Positions 28,291 to 36,832 of a stretch of 64,000 nt of DNA are shown here, one piece after another. Source of the DNA: Leptospira selangorensis (lineage in GTDB: Bacteria > Spirochaetota > Leptospiria > Leptospirales > Leptospiraceae); the NCBI RefSeq assembly GCF_004769405.1, contig NZ_RQES01000005.1, forward strand, positions 124,001-188,000, given 5' to 3'. Both the position numbers and the translations under genes were made by a program. Positions within the stretch are counted from its first letter, which is position 1; the number at the start of each line of letters is the position of its first letter. The notes below the pieces were generated by a model. It saw nothing but the letters and a program-made list of their open reading frames with translations. It ran no database searches and was not told the DNA's origin.

Positions 28291-29490
28291 ATGAACAAAA
28301 GTATCTCTTATTATCTTTCACTTTTGCTACTTCTTCCTTTCTTTGGATGCGTAAAAAAGAATCCTCACGTAGCGGATTACTTCGAAAGATATTTTAAATA
28401 CCAAGATTTTATCCAAACTGAATTTAAAGATGATCCAGTTCGTGGGATTTTATACGGAAATCCGGAAGCGGATTCAGAGGAAAAGTTTTACAAGAAGGAT
28501 GGTTATCTTGCTCTTTCTTTTCGCTTAAGCGAGAATGGCGGCCGATTTCGAAAAGAATTATCAGATTCTCCTCTGTCCGTATTTCCCGAAAGTCCGTATT
28601 CTATCTTTGTAAAAACAGAACCTACGGAATTTTATACAAAACCAATATATAAGATCACTCGAACAGTCGAAATGCTTTCTCCTGAAGTGAGTGTATTCGA
28701 CGTGTTCCCAATGATAGAAGAGACAATCCAACATCTGCGTAAAGCGGAACCGAATCAAGTTTCGGAACATTCGTCTCTTCAGAAATTTTTATGTCATCAA
28801 TTCGATTGTGAGATTAAAAGAGAGAATGGAGAACTCTTTCTGATGTATACACTTTCAGAAAGAATGAAGGAACAATTCCCGATTGCGTATAAAAAATGGA
28901 ATAAACGTTTGGGTCAGGTTTCTTTCAGATTTCAGTTGTTCCAATCGGGAGGTTTTACTAAAGGTTGGGAATTCTATAATGAAGGAAAAAAAATTATATT
29001 AGGAATTCCTGAATCTCCTAAAGGATATTGGTCTTCTCCCAAAACCTTACATCTTAGGACATATATGTTCATCAATGTTTTCGGATTAAAAATTGATATT
29101 CGAGGATTAGGATATACGCTTAAGTTCAATCGCTCCGGTAATACGGATACTGTCAATGGATACTATAGTAAAATTCCCGAAACTACGATAGGAGGTAGAT
29201 TCCTTTCTATCTTTCCTCCCGGAGCCGTGAATTTCTTTATTCCTGGAAATATGGATGAATATGCTGAAGGAAGTTTTAAACTTTTGGTAGAAGGGTCTGA
29301 CGGCAAAGGTGGGACACGTTTCGAAAATAAAACCAAACGTAACGGGAATAAAACCAAGGTTCTGCTTACTACCGAGTCTGAAATTTTTAGAGATCGTTTT
29401 CTTCCTTTCAAGTCGAGTGACGAAGACGATGAGCCTTCTTTTTTCACTGAGCTCGGAAAAAATATCGTATTAGATTTAAGAGGTAAATGA
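28291..29490 (+). CDS. Putative lipoprotein of unknown function
   Basis: A 399-aa protein with a hydrophobic signal ending LPFFGC (Cys about residue 20), a loose spirochaetal lipobox. I recognise no domain in the mature part. I use ATG 28291; the upstream GTG (28279) lies within the previous gene. A hairpin follows the stop. Confidence 0.72.
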   Translation: MNKSISYYLSLLLLLPFFGCVKKNPHVADYFERYFKYQDFIQTEFKDDPVRGILYGNPEADSEEKFYKKDGYLALSFRLSENGGRFRKELSDSPLSVFPESPYSIFVKTEPTEFYTKPIYKITRTVEMLSPEVSVFDVFPMIEETIQHLRKAEPNQVSEHSSLQKFLCHQFDCEIKRENGELFLMYTLSERMKEQFPIAYKKWNKRLGQVSFRFQLFQSGGFTKGWEFYNEGKKIILGIPESPKGYWSSPKTLHLRTYMFINVFGLKIDIRGLGYTLKFNRSGNTDTVNGYYSKIPETTIGGRFLSIFPPGAVNFFIPGNMDEYAEGSFKLLVEGSDGKGGTRFENKTKRNGNKTKVLLTTESEIFRDRFLPFKSSDEDDEPSFFTELGKNIVLDLRGK

Positions 29491-29497
29491 TCCTCAA

Positions 29498-29519
29498 AAC
29501 TTCAAGTAAACTTGAAGTT
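29498..29519 (+). terminator. Perfect 9-bp hairpin after the lipoprotein gene
   Basis: Arms 29498-29506 and 29511-29519 with a TAAA loop lie 8 bases after the stop. There is no U-run, so it may stabilise the mRNA end or mark factor-dependent termination. Confidence 0.45.
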
Positions 29520-29552
29520 CGTAAAACCAATTTAGAAACTTTCCAAAACTGC

Positions 29553-29634
29553 TTGACTGGACCTCTTTCACAAATAATCCTAATCGGATTCGGTTAACGA
29601 CCGAATAATATTTTTAGAACTGTGTTCGGAGGAA
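29553..29634 (+). promoter_or_regulatory. Upstream region of the PuuD-like gene: candidate promoter, hairpin and SD
   Basis: TTGACT (29553-29558) is a good minus-35, but the best minus-10 (TAATCC at 16 bases or AATAAT at 14) is imperfect. A perfect 7-bp hairpin (29588-29594 with 29600-29606, loop TAACG) follows, then AATATTTTT. The SD GGAGGAA is at 29628-29634. Confidence 0.35.
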
Positions 29635-29636
29635 TC

Positions 29637-30341
29637 ATGGAATTAACCCTGTTTACCACCACGAACGGGCTTTATTACTTAGTTAAGTACATTCACTTTT
29701 TATCTGGGGTAACCTGGATCGGAATGTTGTACTATTTCAACTTTGTACAAGGTCCTTTCTTCAACGAAACCGATGCGGATACAAAGAAGAACGCAACTCA
29801 GAAATTAGTTCCACGCGCATTATGGTGGTTCCGTTGGGGCGCAATGTTTACCTTCTTATCCGGTCTTGCGATGATCGCTATCGCACTCGGAGCGCAAGGT
29901 ATTCCGCATAATTCCCAATGGGTCGTAGTAATTCTAGTAGGTGCACTTTTCGGAACGGTAATGTGGGCGAACGTTTGGTTCGTTATCTGGCCGAATCAAA
30001 AAGTTGTTATCGCAAAAGCTAAAGGAGAGACTACTGTAGATCCTGCTCCTAACGCTAACCGCGCTTTTGTAGCTTCTAGAACTAACACCTTCTTCTCTAT
30101 TCCAATGCTATTTGCAATGGGAGCGGCTCGTAACCTTCCTATTAACTATAGCCCGGAGAAGTTGAGAATTTTCCTTGGAATTATCGTACTTTTGATTGTG
30201 ATCTTCGAAGTGAATGCTTTAAGAGCAGACCAAAACGGTCCTACTGTTAAACCGATCAAAACCGTAAAAGCGGTAATTACTAGCGGAGTGATCTTTGCTT
30301 TGGTTACTTATGTTCTGATGGAAGTTCTTTTAACTGCTTAA
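29637..30341 (+). CDS. PuuD-like (urate hydroxylase membrane domain) integral membrane protein
   Basis: A 234-aa multi-pass protein. The N-terminal KYIHFLSGVTWIGMLYYFNF and PRALWWFRWGAMFTFLSG resemble the membrane domain of PuuD (urate oxidase N-terminal family), with conserved His and Trp residues. In PuuD a cytochrome c domain is fused to this part; here a separate cytochrome c gene follows after 10 bases. Substrate is not proven. ATG 29637 is set by GGAGGAA. Confidence 0.72.
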   Translation: MELTLFTTTNGLYYLVKYIHFLSGVTWIGMLYYFNFVQGPFFNETDADTKKNATQKLVPRALWWFRWGAMFTFLSGLAMIAIALGAQGIPHNSQWVVVILVGALFGTVMWANVWFVIWPNQKVVIAKAKGETTVDPAPNANRAFVASRTNTFFSIPMLFAMGAARNLPINYSPEKLRIFLGIIVLLIVIFEVNALRADQNGPTVKPIKTVKAVITSGVIFALVTYVLMEVLLTA

Positions 30342-30351
30342 GGAATATTGA

Positions 30352-30726
30352 ATGAATCCATTCCAAATCAATCGGAGTGGAAGCGAGAAGGGCGGTAATC
30401 ACCGCCTTTCTTTTTTTAGCTTTCTACTCTTAGTATTTTTCGCGGCAGTATTCTCTTTATGTAAAGAATCCAAACCGCTTTCTCCGGAAGCAGAAGCCGG
30501 TAGAGGATTATACATGGCAAACTGTCTAGCTTGTCATAATGCCAATCCTAAACTGGACGGAGCTGTCGGGCCTTCGGTGGGAAATTCTTCTTATGAATTA
30601 TTGGAAGCAAGAATGAGAGGAGAATATCCTCCAGGATATGTTCCAAAACGCCAAAGTACAGCAATGACCCGTTTTAATTTTACGGAAGCTCAGATAAAAT
30701 CTTTAGAAGAGTTTTTGAAACAGTAA
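30352..30726 (+). CDS. Membrane-anchored or lipoprotein cytochrome c
   Basis: A 124-aa monohaem cytochrome c. A hydrophobic segment (residues 19-36) ends at Cys37 (FSLC), a possible lipobox. The haem motif is CLACH (58-62), and STAM near residue 100 may supply the axial Met. It probably serves as electron acceptor for the PuuD-like protein just upstream. The SD AGGA is seven bases before the ATG. A terminator-like hairpin lies within codons 14-22. Confidence 0.85.
   Translation: MNPFQINRSGSEKGGNHRLSFFSFLLLVFFAAVFSLCKESKPLSPEAEAGRGLYMANCLACHNANPKLDGAVGPSVGNSSYELLEARMRGEYPPGYVPKRQSTAMTRFNFTEAQIKSLEEFLKQ
30391..30417 (+). terminator. Intrinsic-terminator-like hairpin inside the cytochrome c coding region
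   Basis: GGCGGT (30391-30396), loop AATC and ACCGCC (30401-30406) form a perfect 6-bp GC-rich stem, followed directly by TTTC and seven T (30407-30417). It lies 40 bases inside the cytochrome CDS. Confidence 0.65.
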
Positions 30727-30766
30727 GATCTTTGTTAGCTGCGGCGGTAAGTCGCAGCGATTCAAA

Positions 30767-31651
30767 TTAATTTCTTCCGATAGAGAGCCGAACATTTCGA
30801 AGAATGTCGATGATCTGCTTATGGATCCTTCCATTAGAAGCTACTACTTCTGCCTGTCCTGATAAGAAGTGTTTTCCTTGAAAGTCAGTAAGTTTCCCGC
30901 CTGCTTCCGTTAAGATCACAGAGCTTGCTACAGTATCCCAGAGTTTTACACCCTTCTCCCAGATCCCGTCGAGAACACCTTCTGCCACCCAACATGTATC
31001 TAAAACAAAAGAACCGGTCCTTCTCATGGATCTACCGCAGCTGATGAACGCAGTGATATCGGAGATGACCTCGTTTAAAATTTCCTTTCTGTTTGTAGGA
31101 AAACTGGATACCAAAAGAGATCTTGCAAGTGCATCCGTATTAGAGACATCGATCCTGAGTCCATTCTTGAAAGCACCTTGGCTTAAAATTGCAGAGTAAC
31201 GCGTATCCAACTCAGGTGCAAATACAACTCCAGCAACAGGAGTTTCTCTATGCTCCAAACCTACTGATACACAATAAAGAGGAATACCTCTTACAAAGTT
31301 CATGGATCCATCGATAGGGTCCAAAACCCAACGGAATGAATTACTTCCTTCGTGTTTGAAATAATCTTCCGAAATGATTGAGTCGTTTGGAAAGTTTTGT
31401 CGGATAAAATCGATCAGGAATTTTCCCATCAATTCGTCCGCTTTATGAATGCGGTCTTTTTCTTCGGAGTCACTTACTATCCCGAAGACTCGGATCTCCT
31501 TTTGGAGTTTACGAGCGGATTCCAGTATAAGCCCGGATACGGATTGGACTGATTTCACTCTCTTTTTCACTTCTTCAAGAGGGAAATCTATGGGAGGTGC
31601 TAAGGATTCCATGTTCGGGCTTATGTCCTTTATACCCGTAAAATTTTCCAA
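30767..31651 (-). CDS. Inositol monophosphatase family protein
   Basis: A 294-aa metal-dependent phosphatase (IMPase/SuhB/CysQ family). The motifs DPIDGSMNF (about 108-116) and WDTVASSVILTEAGG hold the metal and substrate ligands. The acidic ISED site is also present. Substrate could be inositol phosphate, fructose bisphosphate or PAP. The longest start is TTG 31651, overlapping the upstream gene by 22 bases; ATG 31612 (281 aa) is an equally likely start. It is last in the GH42 operon. Confidence 0.86.
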   Translation of the reverse strand: MENFTGIKDISPNMESLAPPIDFPLEEVKKRVKSVQSVSGLILESARKLQKEIRVFGIVSDSEEKDRIHKADELMGKFLIDFIRQNFPNDSIISEDYFKHEGSNSFRWVLDPIDGSMNFVRGIPLYCVSVGLEHRETPVAGVVFAPELDTRYSAILSQGAFKNGLRIDVSNTDALARSLLVSSFPTNRKEILNEVISDITAFISCGRSMRRTGSFVLDTCWVAEGVLDGIWEKGVKLWDTVASSVILTEAGGKLTDFQGKHFLSGQAEVVASNGRIHKQIIDILRNVRLSIGRN

Positions 31652-32571
31652 GCCATGTTTCCCGATGGGGAAATGATCCTCTCCGACTTATGAGATCGGA
31701 GCCAAGCGAAGAATGAATTTCGGGCAGATTCTTCTAAGGTCATGCTGCCTGGTCTTAACAAAAGATCAACTACTTGGTGAAACGAATTGAAATCCTTTGC
31801 GATCCTATCTAGGGAGGGGTCCAGAAACCTGGCCGTCAATGTAAGATATTCTACCGCTAAAGGAGCGAAAATTTTTCCAAGGGACCAATCTGCAGGAGTA
31901 ATCCCTAAAGACTCATGGATAAAGCTTACCTGCTTTGAATAATCCACCTCGTCAAAGATTTCGGAATATGTATGCCTAACTCCTTCGAACGTGTCTCTGG
32001 AGATCTGAACCATGAAGTCGGACTCTTCGTACTTTTTTGCTGTGAAGTCTATTACTGCATCTTCTAAGACTGTTAGAGAATCCAACGGGATCACTCGAGA
32101 GGAAAAATAAGCTCTATTAGTGTAAACGGACATAGTTTTTCCCTGAGAAGCTTGCGCATAAATATCTTCCTTGGGAGCTCCACCAAGATGCATCACATGA
32201 AAACTAGTAACGATTGCAAATGGAGGAAGTTTCTCTCTCCATATTTCCGGAGAATTTTCTCTGAACATTTCTCCTTCCGTATAGAATGGTTTGATCAGAA
32301 ACAAACGATCAATATCTCTTTTAGGTCTGGGTTCAGGAAGAACAAGGGAATCCGAAACTAACTCGGGAGCTAGTTGAATCAGTGATTTTAGAAAACTTTC
32401 TGCTGCGCTAAACTCTATTTCGAAAACGGAAGTAGAAGGTAGAATAAACTTTTCTTCGAATTCAACAAATGAAGTATGAAGGTTATCCACGTATACGGAA
32501 TGTTCCTTGTTTCTTCCATTCGAATGATTCTGCAAGAGCTTGTTTAATTCTTTAACTTCATTCAGCTTCAT
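31630..32571 (-). CDS. Protein of unknown function in the GH42 operon
   Basis: A 313-aa soluble-looking protein without signal peptide. I do not recognise the family. It overlaps the GH42 stop by 4 bases and the IMPase start by 22, so it should be made with both. Candidate functional residues are in ESDFMVQISRDTFEGVRH, but no motif is conclusive. Confidence 0.75.
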   Translation of the reverse strand: MKLNEVKELNKLLQNHSNGRNKEHSVYVDNLHTSFVEFEEKFILPSTSVFEIEFSAAESFLKSLIQLAPELVSDSLVLPEPRPKRDIDRLFLIKPFYTEGEMFRENSPEIWREKLPPFAIVTSFHVMHLGGAPKEDIYAQASQGKTMSVYTNRAYFSSRVIPLDSLTVLEDAVIDFTAKKYEESDFMVQISRDTFEGVRHTYSEIFDEVDYSKQVSFIHESLGITPADWSLGKIFAPLAVEYLTLTARFLDPSLDRIAKDFNSFHQVVDLLLRPGSMTLEESARNSFFAWLRSHKSERIISPSGNMAWKILRV

Positions 32572-34547
32572 TTTTTCGTTTTAGTCAGAATCCTCACCTC
32601 ATACGGTTTGAGTAGCTTGAAACCGGCAAGAGTCTTCTTACCGGAATGATTGATAAAAATTTCGTAGTCTTTGGACTTTCCCTTTCTAAAACTGCGCTCC
32701 ACTGTTGGGCCGTAAAAAGTAAATGGGATACCTGCCATTCTTAGGGTTCTTCTATACAATAGCATAAACGAGATCGGACTCAGACTCGCTCCAACGTATA
32801 CGACAGATCCTTTTCCGAATCGATTACAAGTTATGACAGGTTTTCCTTTATAAAATTTCTTATTATCAGAATATCTTGCCCAAACCTTGGCTGTCGTAGG
32901 TTCCAGGATCTCACAAATTTTGGAACAAGTTCCCGGTAAGACCCTGAATCGGAACTTAACGTTTCGATTTCCGACTGCTTCGAACTTTCTTACTTTGACT
33001 CCAGCCATTTCGGAGAATGGACCAGGCACCTGAGAATCCAACATCCAAGAGTTTTTGTCCTTCAACCCTGCTCTGTATCCTAAAACTAAAACACCTCCCT
33101 CTCTAACGAATTGCTCTATTTTTTTAACAATAGAATCATCCACCATTGCATAAAGGGGAAGAACCAATACTTTATATTTGGAGAAGTCAGCCTTTGAGAT
33201 AGGTAGGAAATGAGTGTTTACGTTCAGAATATTCAAACCTGCAAACCAAGTGGCCATCTCGATATCGTAGCCAACTTGTGCGAATGGCACAGGACTATGT
33301 TTTAAACCGGAAGAGATCGGTTGGTGTTTGAAATTCCTTGCATTCTCTATATCATGAAGGACGGCCACTTCTGCAGGAAAATGTTCCGAAGCAAAATCTT
33401 TAACTTCCGGTAAGATCTCAGAAATTCCTTTTTGTAATTCTAAGTATCTATCTGTTAGAGATTTGTCGTGATCCAAAATTCCATAGCAGAGTTGTTCTTG
33501 GCCGAATCTTGCGGTTCTATATCTGAAAAATACGATTTGTTCTGCACCTTGGACGATCGCTTGTTTCATCCAAAGTTGAATCTGACCAGGCGCAGGAAGA
33601 TAACCTAAAGTATCATGTCCTTGGAATCCTGAAATTTGTTCCATCACAGTAAAAGGAAGATCTTTTAAACCTCGATTGTACTGATGCATCGCAGAGATAA
33701 ATGGATGAGGAAAAGGTTCTTCTTGGTCTCCCCAGGTAGGATAATTATCCCAAGAAACGTAATCCAAATGGGTGAATAATTCGCTCATATCGATCACAGG
33801 AAGAAAAGGACTCGGATATAAATTCGTAGTAAGCTTTCTATTGGGAGAAAATTTTCTTACAATGTCAGACTGCAATTTTACAAAGTCCACAATAGTATCC
33901 GAATGGAATCTGTAAAAGTCTTGGATCATAGAAGGATTAAATCCAGCACTCACATGAGGACCTGGAAGAGGGATCTCATTCCAATCGTTGAAGATTACTC
34001 CCCAGAAAATATTTCCCCAGGTATCATTTAGGTTTTGGATCGTTTTGTATTTTGATTTCAACCAAAGTCGAAATGCCTTGAGAGAAGTTTCAGAATGATC
34101 GATATCCGATCCTTCATGGCCGATCTCATTATCAATCTGCCAACCGATTACAGCAGGATGATTTCCTAATGTTTGGGCCATCTTAGTCACAACCCGAATC
34201 ACTGCTTTTCTATAATTTGGAGAAGAAAAACATGCCTGTCTTCTTGTTCCTATATTTCTTAAAACTCCATCTCTCACTTGGAGAACATCAGGATATTTTT
34301 TAGCAAGCCAAGGTGGGAATGTGGCTGTTGGAGTTCCTAAGATCACATCCATTTTATGTTTATGAAAGAGATCCAACATCTTCTTCCAAAAAGAAAAATC
34401 GAATTTACCTTCTTTAGGTTCGACTAAGGCCCAAGAAAACTCTGCGAGACGGACTCTGGTCAGTCCCATGTTCTTCATGATCCGAATATCTTCCTCCCAA
34501 TCTTTGGGAGTCCATTGTTCAGGATAATAATCAGCTCCGAAAATCAT
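32568..34547 (-). CDS. GH42 beta-galactosidase
   Basis: A 659-aa glycoside hydrolase family 42 enzyme. The N-terminal GADYYPEQW is typical. The acid/base Glu141 is in GWQIDNEIGHEG and the nucleophile Glu303 in FTVMEQISGF. A trimerisation (glutamine-amidotransferase-like) domain follows at about 390-600. No signal peptide, so cytoplasmic. It hydrolyses beta-galactosides, possibly small oligosaccharides from plants or glycolipids. It is first in a three-gene operon and divergent from hslO. Confidence 0.92.
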   Translation of the reverse strand: MIFGADYYPEQWTPKDWEEDIRIMKNMGLTRVRLAEFSWALVEPKEGKFDFSFWKKMLDLFHKHKMDVILGTPTATFPPWLAKKYPDVLQVRDGVLRNIGTRRQACFSSPNYRKAVIRVVTKMAQTLGNHPAVIGWQIDNEIGHEGSDIDHSETSLKAFRLWLKSKYKTIQNLNDTWGNIFWGVIFNDWNEIPLPGPHVSAGFNPSMIQDFYRFHSDTIVDFVKLQSDIVRKFSPNRKLTTNLYPSPFLPVIDMSELFTHLDYVSWDNYPTWGDQEEPFPHPFISAMHQYNRGLKDLPFTVMEQISGFQGHDTLGYLPAPGQIQLWMKQAIVQGAEQIVFFRYRTARFGQEQLCYGILDHDKSLTDRYLELQKGISEILPEVKDFASEHFPAEVAVLHDIENARNFKHQPISSGLKHSPVPFAQVGYDIEMATWFAGLNILNVNTHFLPISKADFSKYKVLVLPLYAMVDDSIVKKIEQFVREGGVLVLGYRAGLKDKNSWMLDSQVPGPFSEMAGVKVRKFEAVGNRNVKFRFRVLPGTCSKICEILEPTTAKVWARYSDNKKFYKGKPVITCNRFGKGSVVYVGASLSPISFMLLYRRTLRMAGIPFTFYGPTVERSFRKGKSKDYEIFINHSGKKTLAGFKLLKPYEVRILTKTKK

Positions 34548-34621
34548 TCGGTCCTCGCATGTTAAAAAGGTAGAGACGATGATTCTCTTGAGGGAAGATC
34601 TTTCCAGAAAGAAAACCGGTA

Positions 34622-34666
34622 AATCGTATCGAAATTCGGAAAAAATACTGTCTTTTCGATACGATT
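34622..34666. promoter_or_regulatory. 13-bp perfect inverted repeat between GH42 and hslO
   Basis: Arms 34622-34634 and 34654-34666 are perfect inverted copies separated by 19 bases, 32 bp centre to centre (about three helical turns). They lie in the 172-base divergent region, which holds no gene. A paired operator is likely; a hairpin is also possible. Confidence 0.5.
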
Positions 34667-34719
34667 CAGGGAGAATAGATTAGAACTTCGTCCTACAAGG
34701 TCGGGAATCCAAACATTAC

Positions 34720-35577
34720 ATGGAAAATCACGATATATACCATTATGGGATTCTTCCCGACGTTCATTTTCGTTTTTCCTCCGCCGAAATTTCCTACGCA
34801 GTAACCGCAGCATCTAACTTACACGGTTTTGACGATGCAGGTACGGAGCTTCTGGCAAGGACAATGCTTGCAGCATTCTTCTTAGCGGATCTAGTAAAAG
34901 AAGATACGAAGGTAAGCGTTCAAATCCGATTTTATGATGATACTGAGATACACTCGGTTTTAGCTTATAGCACTCGTGATGGAAAATTAAAGGCAACTCT
35001 AAGATATCGCCCGGAAGAAGATATAGAGTCCGGACAGATCTCCGAGGAAAATTTAGGAATTTTAAAAGTATTCCGTTGGAAGGACGGAGAATGTATTTAT
35101 CAATCCATAGTTCCTTTTAGAAATCAAAGTTTCGAAACAAATATTGAAAACTATTTGAGAGACTCGGAGCAGGTTCCTTCCTTCTTAGTAGCTTATATTA
35201 AATTAGAAGGTCTACATTGGAGGATCAAAGGATTATTCTTACAAGCATTACCGGAAGCAAAACCGGAACATATAGATGCAGTTAGAGAATTAGCCGGAAA
35301 ACTAGAAGAGGAAAAGTCCAAAGTTTACGAAGGGACTGTTTCACAAGCATTAGAAATTTTGCAATCTTCTTGGAATACGAAATTCGAGATCTTGGCAACC
35401 GGAAGGCCTGAATACAGATGTGATTGTTCCGAAGAGAAGATCAAAGAGTTGATCCTAAATTTAGGAAAAGAAGAAGCGATGGATATCGCAGAAGAACAAG
35501 GACAGATCGAAGTTACCTGTGAATTCTGTAATTCCATCTATAGATTTCCCAAAGCAGAGGTCTTAGAGTTATTTTAA
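34720..35577 (+). CDS. hslO: Hsp33 redox-regulated chaperone
   Basis: Hsp33 is a cytoplasmic holdase switched on by oxidation of a zinc-bound cysteine centre. The four zinc cysteines are all present: CDC (234, 236) and CEFC (267, 270). The 285-aa length fits. It is the first gene of hslO-tsaE-tsaB-rnr with gaps of 8 bases or overlaps. Confidence 0.93.
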   Translation: MENHDIYHYGILPDVHFRFSSAEISYAVTAASNLHGFDDAGTELLARTMLAAFFLADLVKEDTKVSVQIRFYDDTEIHSVLAYSTRDGKLKATLRYRPEEDIESGQISEENLGILKVFRWKDGECIYQSIVPFRNQSFETNIENYLRDSEQVPSFLVAYIKLEGLHWRIKGLFLQALPEAKPEHIDAVRELAGKLEEEKSKVYEGTVSQALEILQSSWNTKFEILATGRPEYRCDCSEEKIKELILNLGKEEAMDIAEEQGQIEVTCEFCNSIYRFPKAEVLELF

Positions 35578-35585
35578 GAAATAGA

Positions 35586-36146
35586 ATGTTAGGACGGTTT
35601 GAAAATCTTACCTTAGATTCTATAGAAATCCCTGTATCAAAACTCGCAGGGATTCTTGCAAAAGTCTGGAAAGAAGGAAAATTTCCCCTACTTCTTCTAT
35701 CCGGAAAAATGGGTTCAGGCAAAACCACATTCGTTTCTAAACTTGTAAAAGCTCTATTGGATGAATTAAAACCTGGCTTGGATAAATCTAAACTATTTGT
35801 AAATTCTCCTACTTACACTTTGATGAATGAGTATCCATTTTCCGAGATCCAAAACCAACTGGGAGATCCATTAGAGATCTTTCATTTTGACCTGTATCGG
35901 ATCGGTTCCTCCGAAGAAATTCCTGATCTGGGATTTGAAGAATATTGGAACGGCAAAGGAATTTCTTTGATAGAATGGTGGGAAAAAGCGGAGCCTGAAT
36001 TTAAAGACAGAAAATTCAGCATCAAGATCGATCTGGAAGAAGCGGACGAAGATACTCGAAATTTGCAGGTTGAGTTTTCTGGAGAAGAATGGAGAAGATC
36101 CGATCTACAAATCGAATCCTTCCTGAAGTCGGAGAAAATCTTATGA
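35586..36146 (+). CDS. tsaE: tRNA t6A biosynthesis ATPase TsaE
   Basis: A P-loop ATPase that assists TsaD and TsaB in t6A37 synthesis. Walker A GKMGSGKTT begins at residue 40; NSPTYTLMNEY and FHFDLYRIGSSEE are TsaE signatures, as is ISLIEWWEKA. Length 186 aa is slightly long. It overlaps tsaB by the ATGA arrangement. Confidence 0.92.
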   Translation: MLGRFENLTLDSIEIPVSKLAGILAKVWKEGKFPLLLLSGKMGSGKTTFVSKLVKALLDELKPGLDKSKLFVNSPTYTLMNEYPFSEIQNQLGDPLEIFHFDLYRIGSSEEIPDLGFEEYWNGKGISLIEWWEKAEPEFKDRKFSIKIDLEEADEDTRNLQVEFSGEEWRRSDLQIESFLKSEKIL

Positions 36147-36832
36147 CAAAAATATTATTCTTCGATGCGACTAACTCTTGGATCTTAGTCGGATGTTTTC
36201 TTAAAACGGAAGATGGCAAATTAGAAAAACTTTCCGAGTATAAAGAATTACATAATAGGGAATCTTCTCTATTGCTCATAAAAGAAATTTCAAGTTGTTT
36301 GAAGGTTTCTAATTGGGAAAAACCTGATATAATAGTTACTGCTACCGGCCCCGGATCTTTTACCGGAATTCGGATCTCAGTGGCAACTGCTCGTAATTTT
36401 TCACAGATCTGGAATATTCCGGTTTTGGGAATTGATAGTTTAGAATTGTACTCCTGCCAATATTATGCGGAATCAGAATCACCCGTTTGTGTAGGAATAG
36501 AAGCGAAACAAGGAAAAATTTATTTCGGTCTAAGGGACTCCAGAGGTTATTGGGGCACCATAGACATTGCTCCGGATATGATTCCGGAAACCATTCCGGA
36601 AGATAGGATAGGCTCTTATCTTACAGGAATTAAATTCAGTGATTCTCCCGAATTTTTTGCGGGAACAAATATGAAAGAAAATCTTCCTTCGCCGGAAGCA
36701 AGTATATTGGAAAAGTCCGGCGAGATCAAAAAGGCATTAGCCAAACCGGAAGATCATTCGTATTTACAATTAGTTCCGAATTATCTGAGAGGAACTTACG
36801 CTGATGATAAGCCTAAGGTATATTATACATGA
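36143..36832 (+). CDS. tsaB: t6A biosynthesis protein TsaB
   Basis: An ASKHA-fold partner of TsaD in the t6A complex. ILFFDATNSW near the N-terminus and ATGPGSFTGIRISVATA are diagnostic. The start at ATG 36143 overlaps the tsaE stop by 4 bases, giving 229 aa. The longer in-frame start at 36089 lies deep within tsaE and is unlikely. tsaD is not in this window. Confidence 0.92.
   Translation: MTKILFFDATNSWILVGCFLKTEDGKLEKLSEYKELHNRESSLLLIKEISSCLKVSNWEKPDIIVTATGPGSFTGIRISVATARNFSQIWNIPVLGIDSLELYSCQYYAESESPVCVGIEAKQGKIYFGLRDSRGYWGTIDIAPDMIPETIPEDRIGSYLTGIKFSDSPEFFAGTNMKENLPSPEASILEKSGEIKKALAKPEDHSYLQLVPNYLRGTYADDKPKVYYT

Noticed and set aside
30738..30758. Hairpin after the cytochrome and IMPase genes as a strong terminator
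   Set aside because: A 6-bp GC-rich stem is present, but no U-run follows on either strand, so it was not listed as a feature.
34562..34813. Arg-rich minus-strand ORF in the GH42-hslO gap
   Set aside because: It overlaps the hslO start, has composition unlike real proteins here, and covers the inverted repeat. Treated as a shadow.
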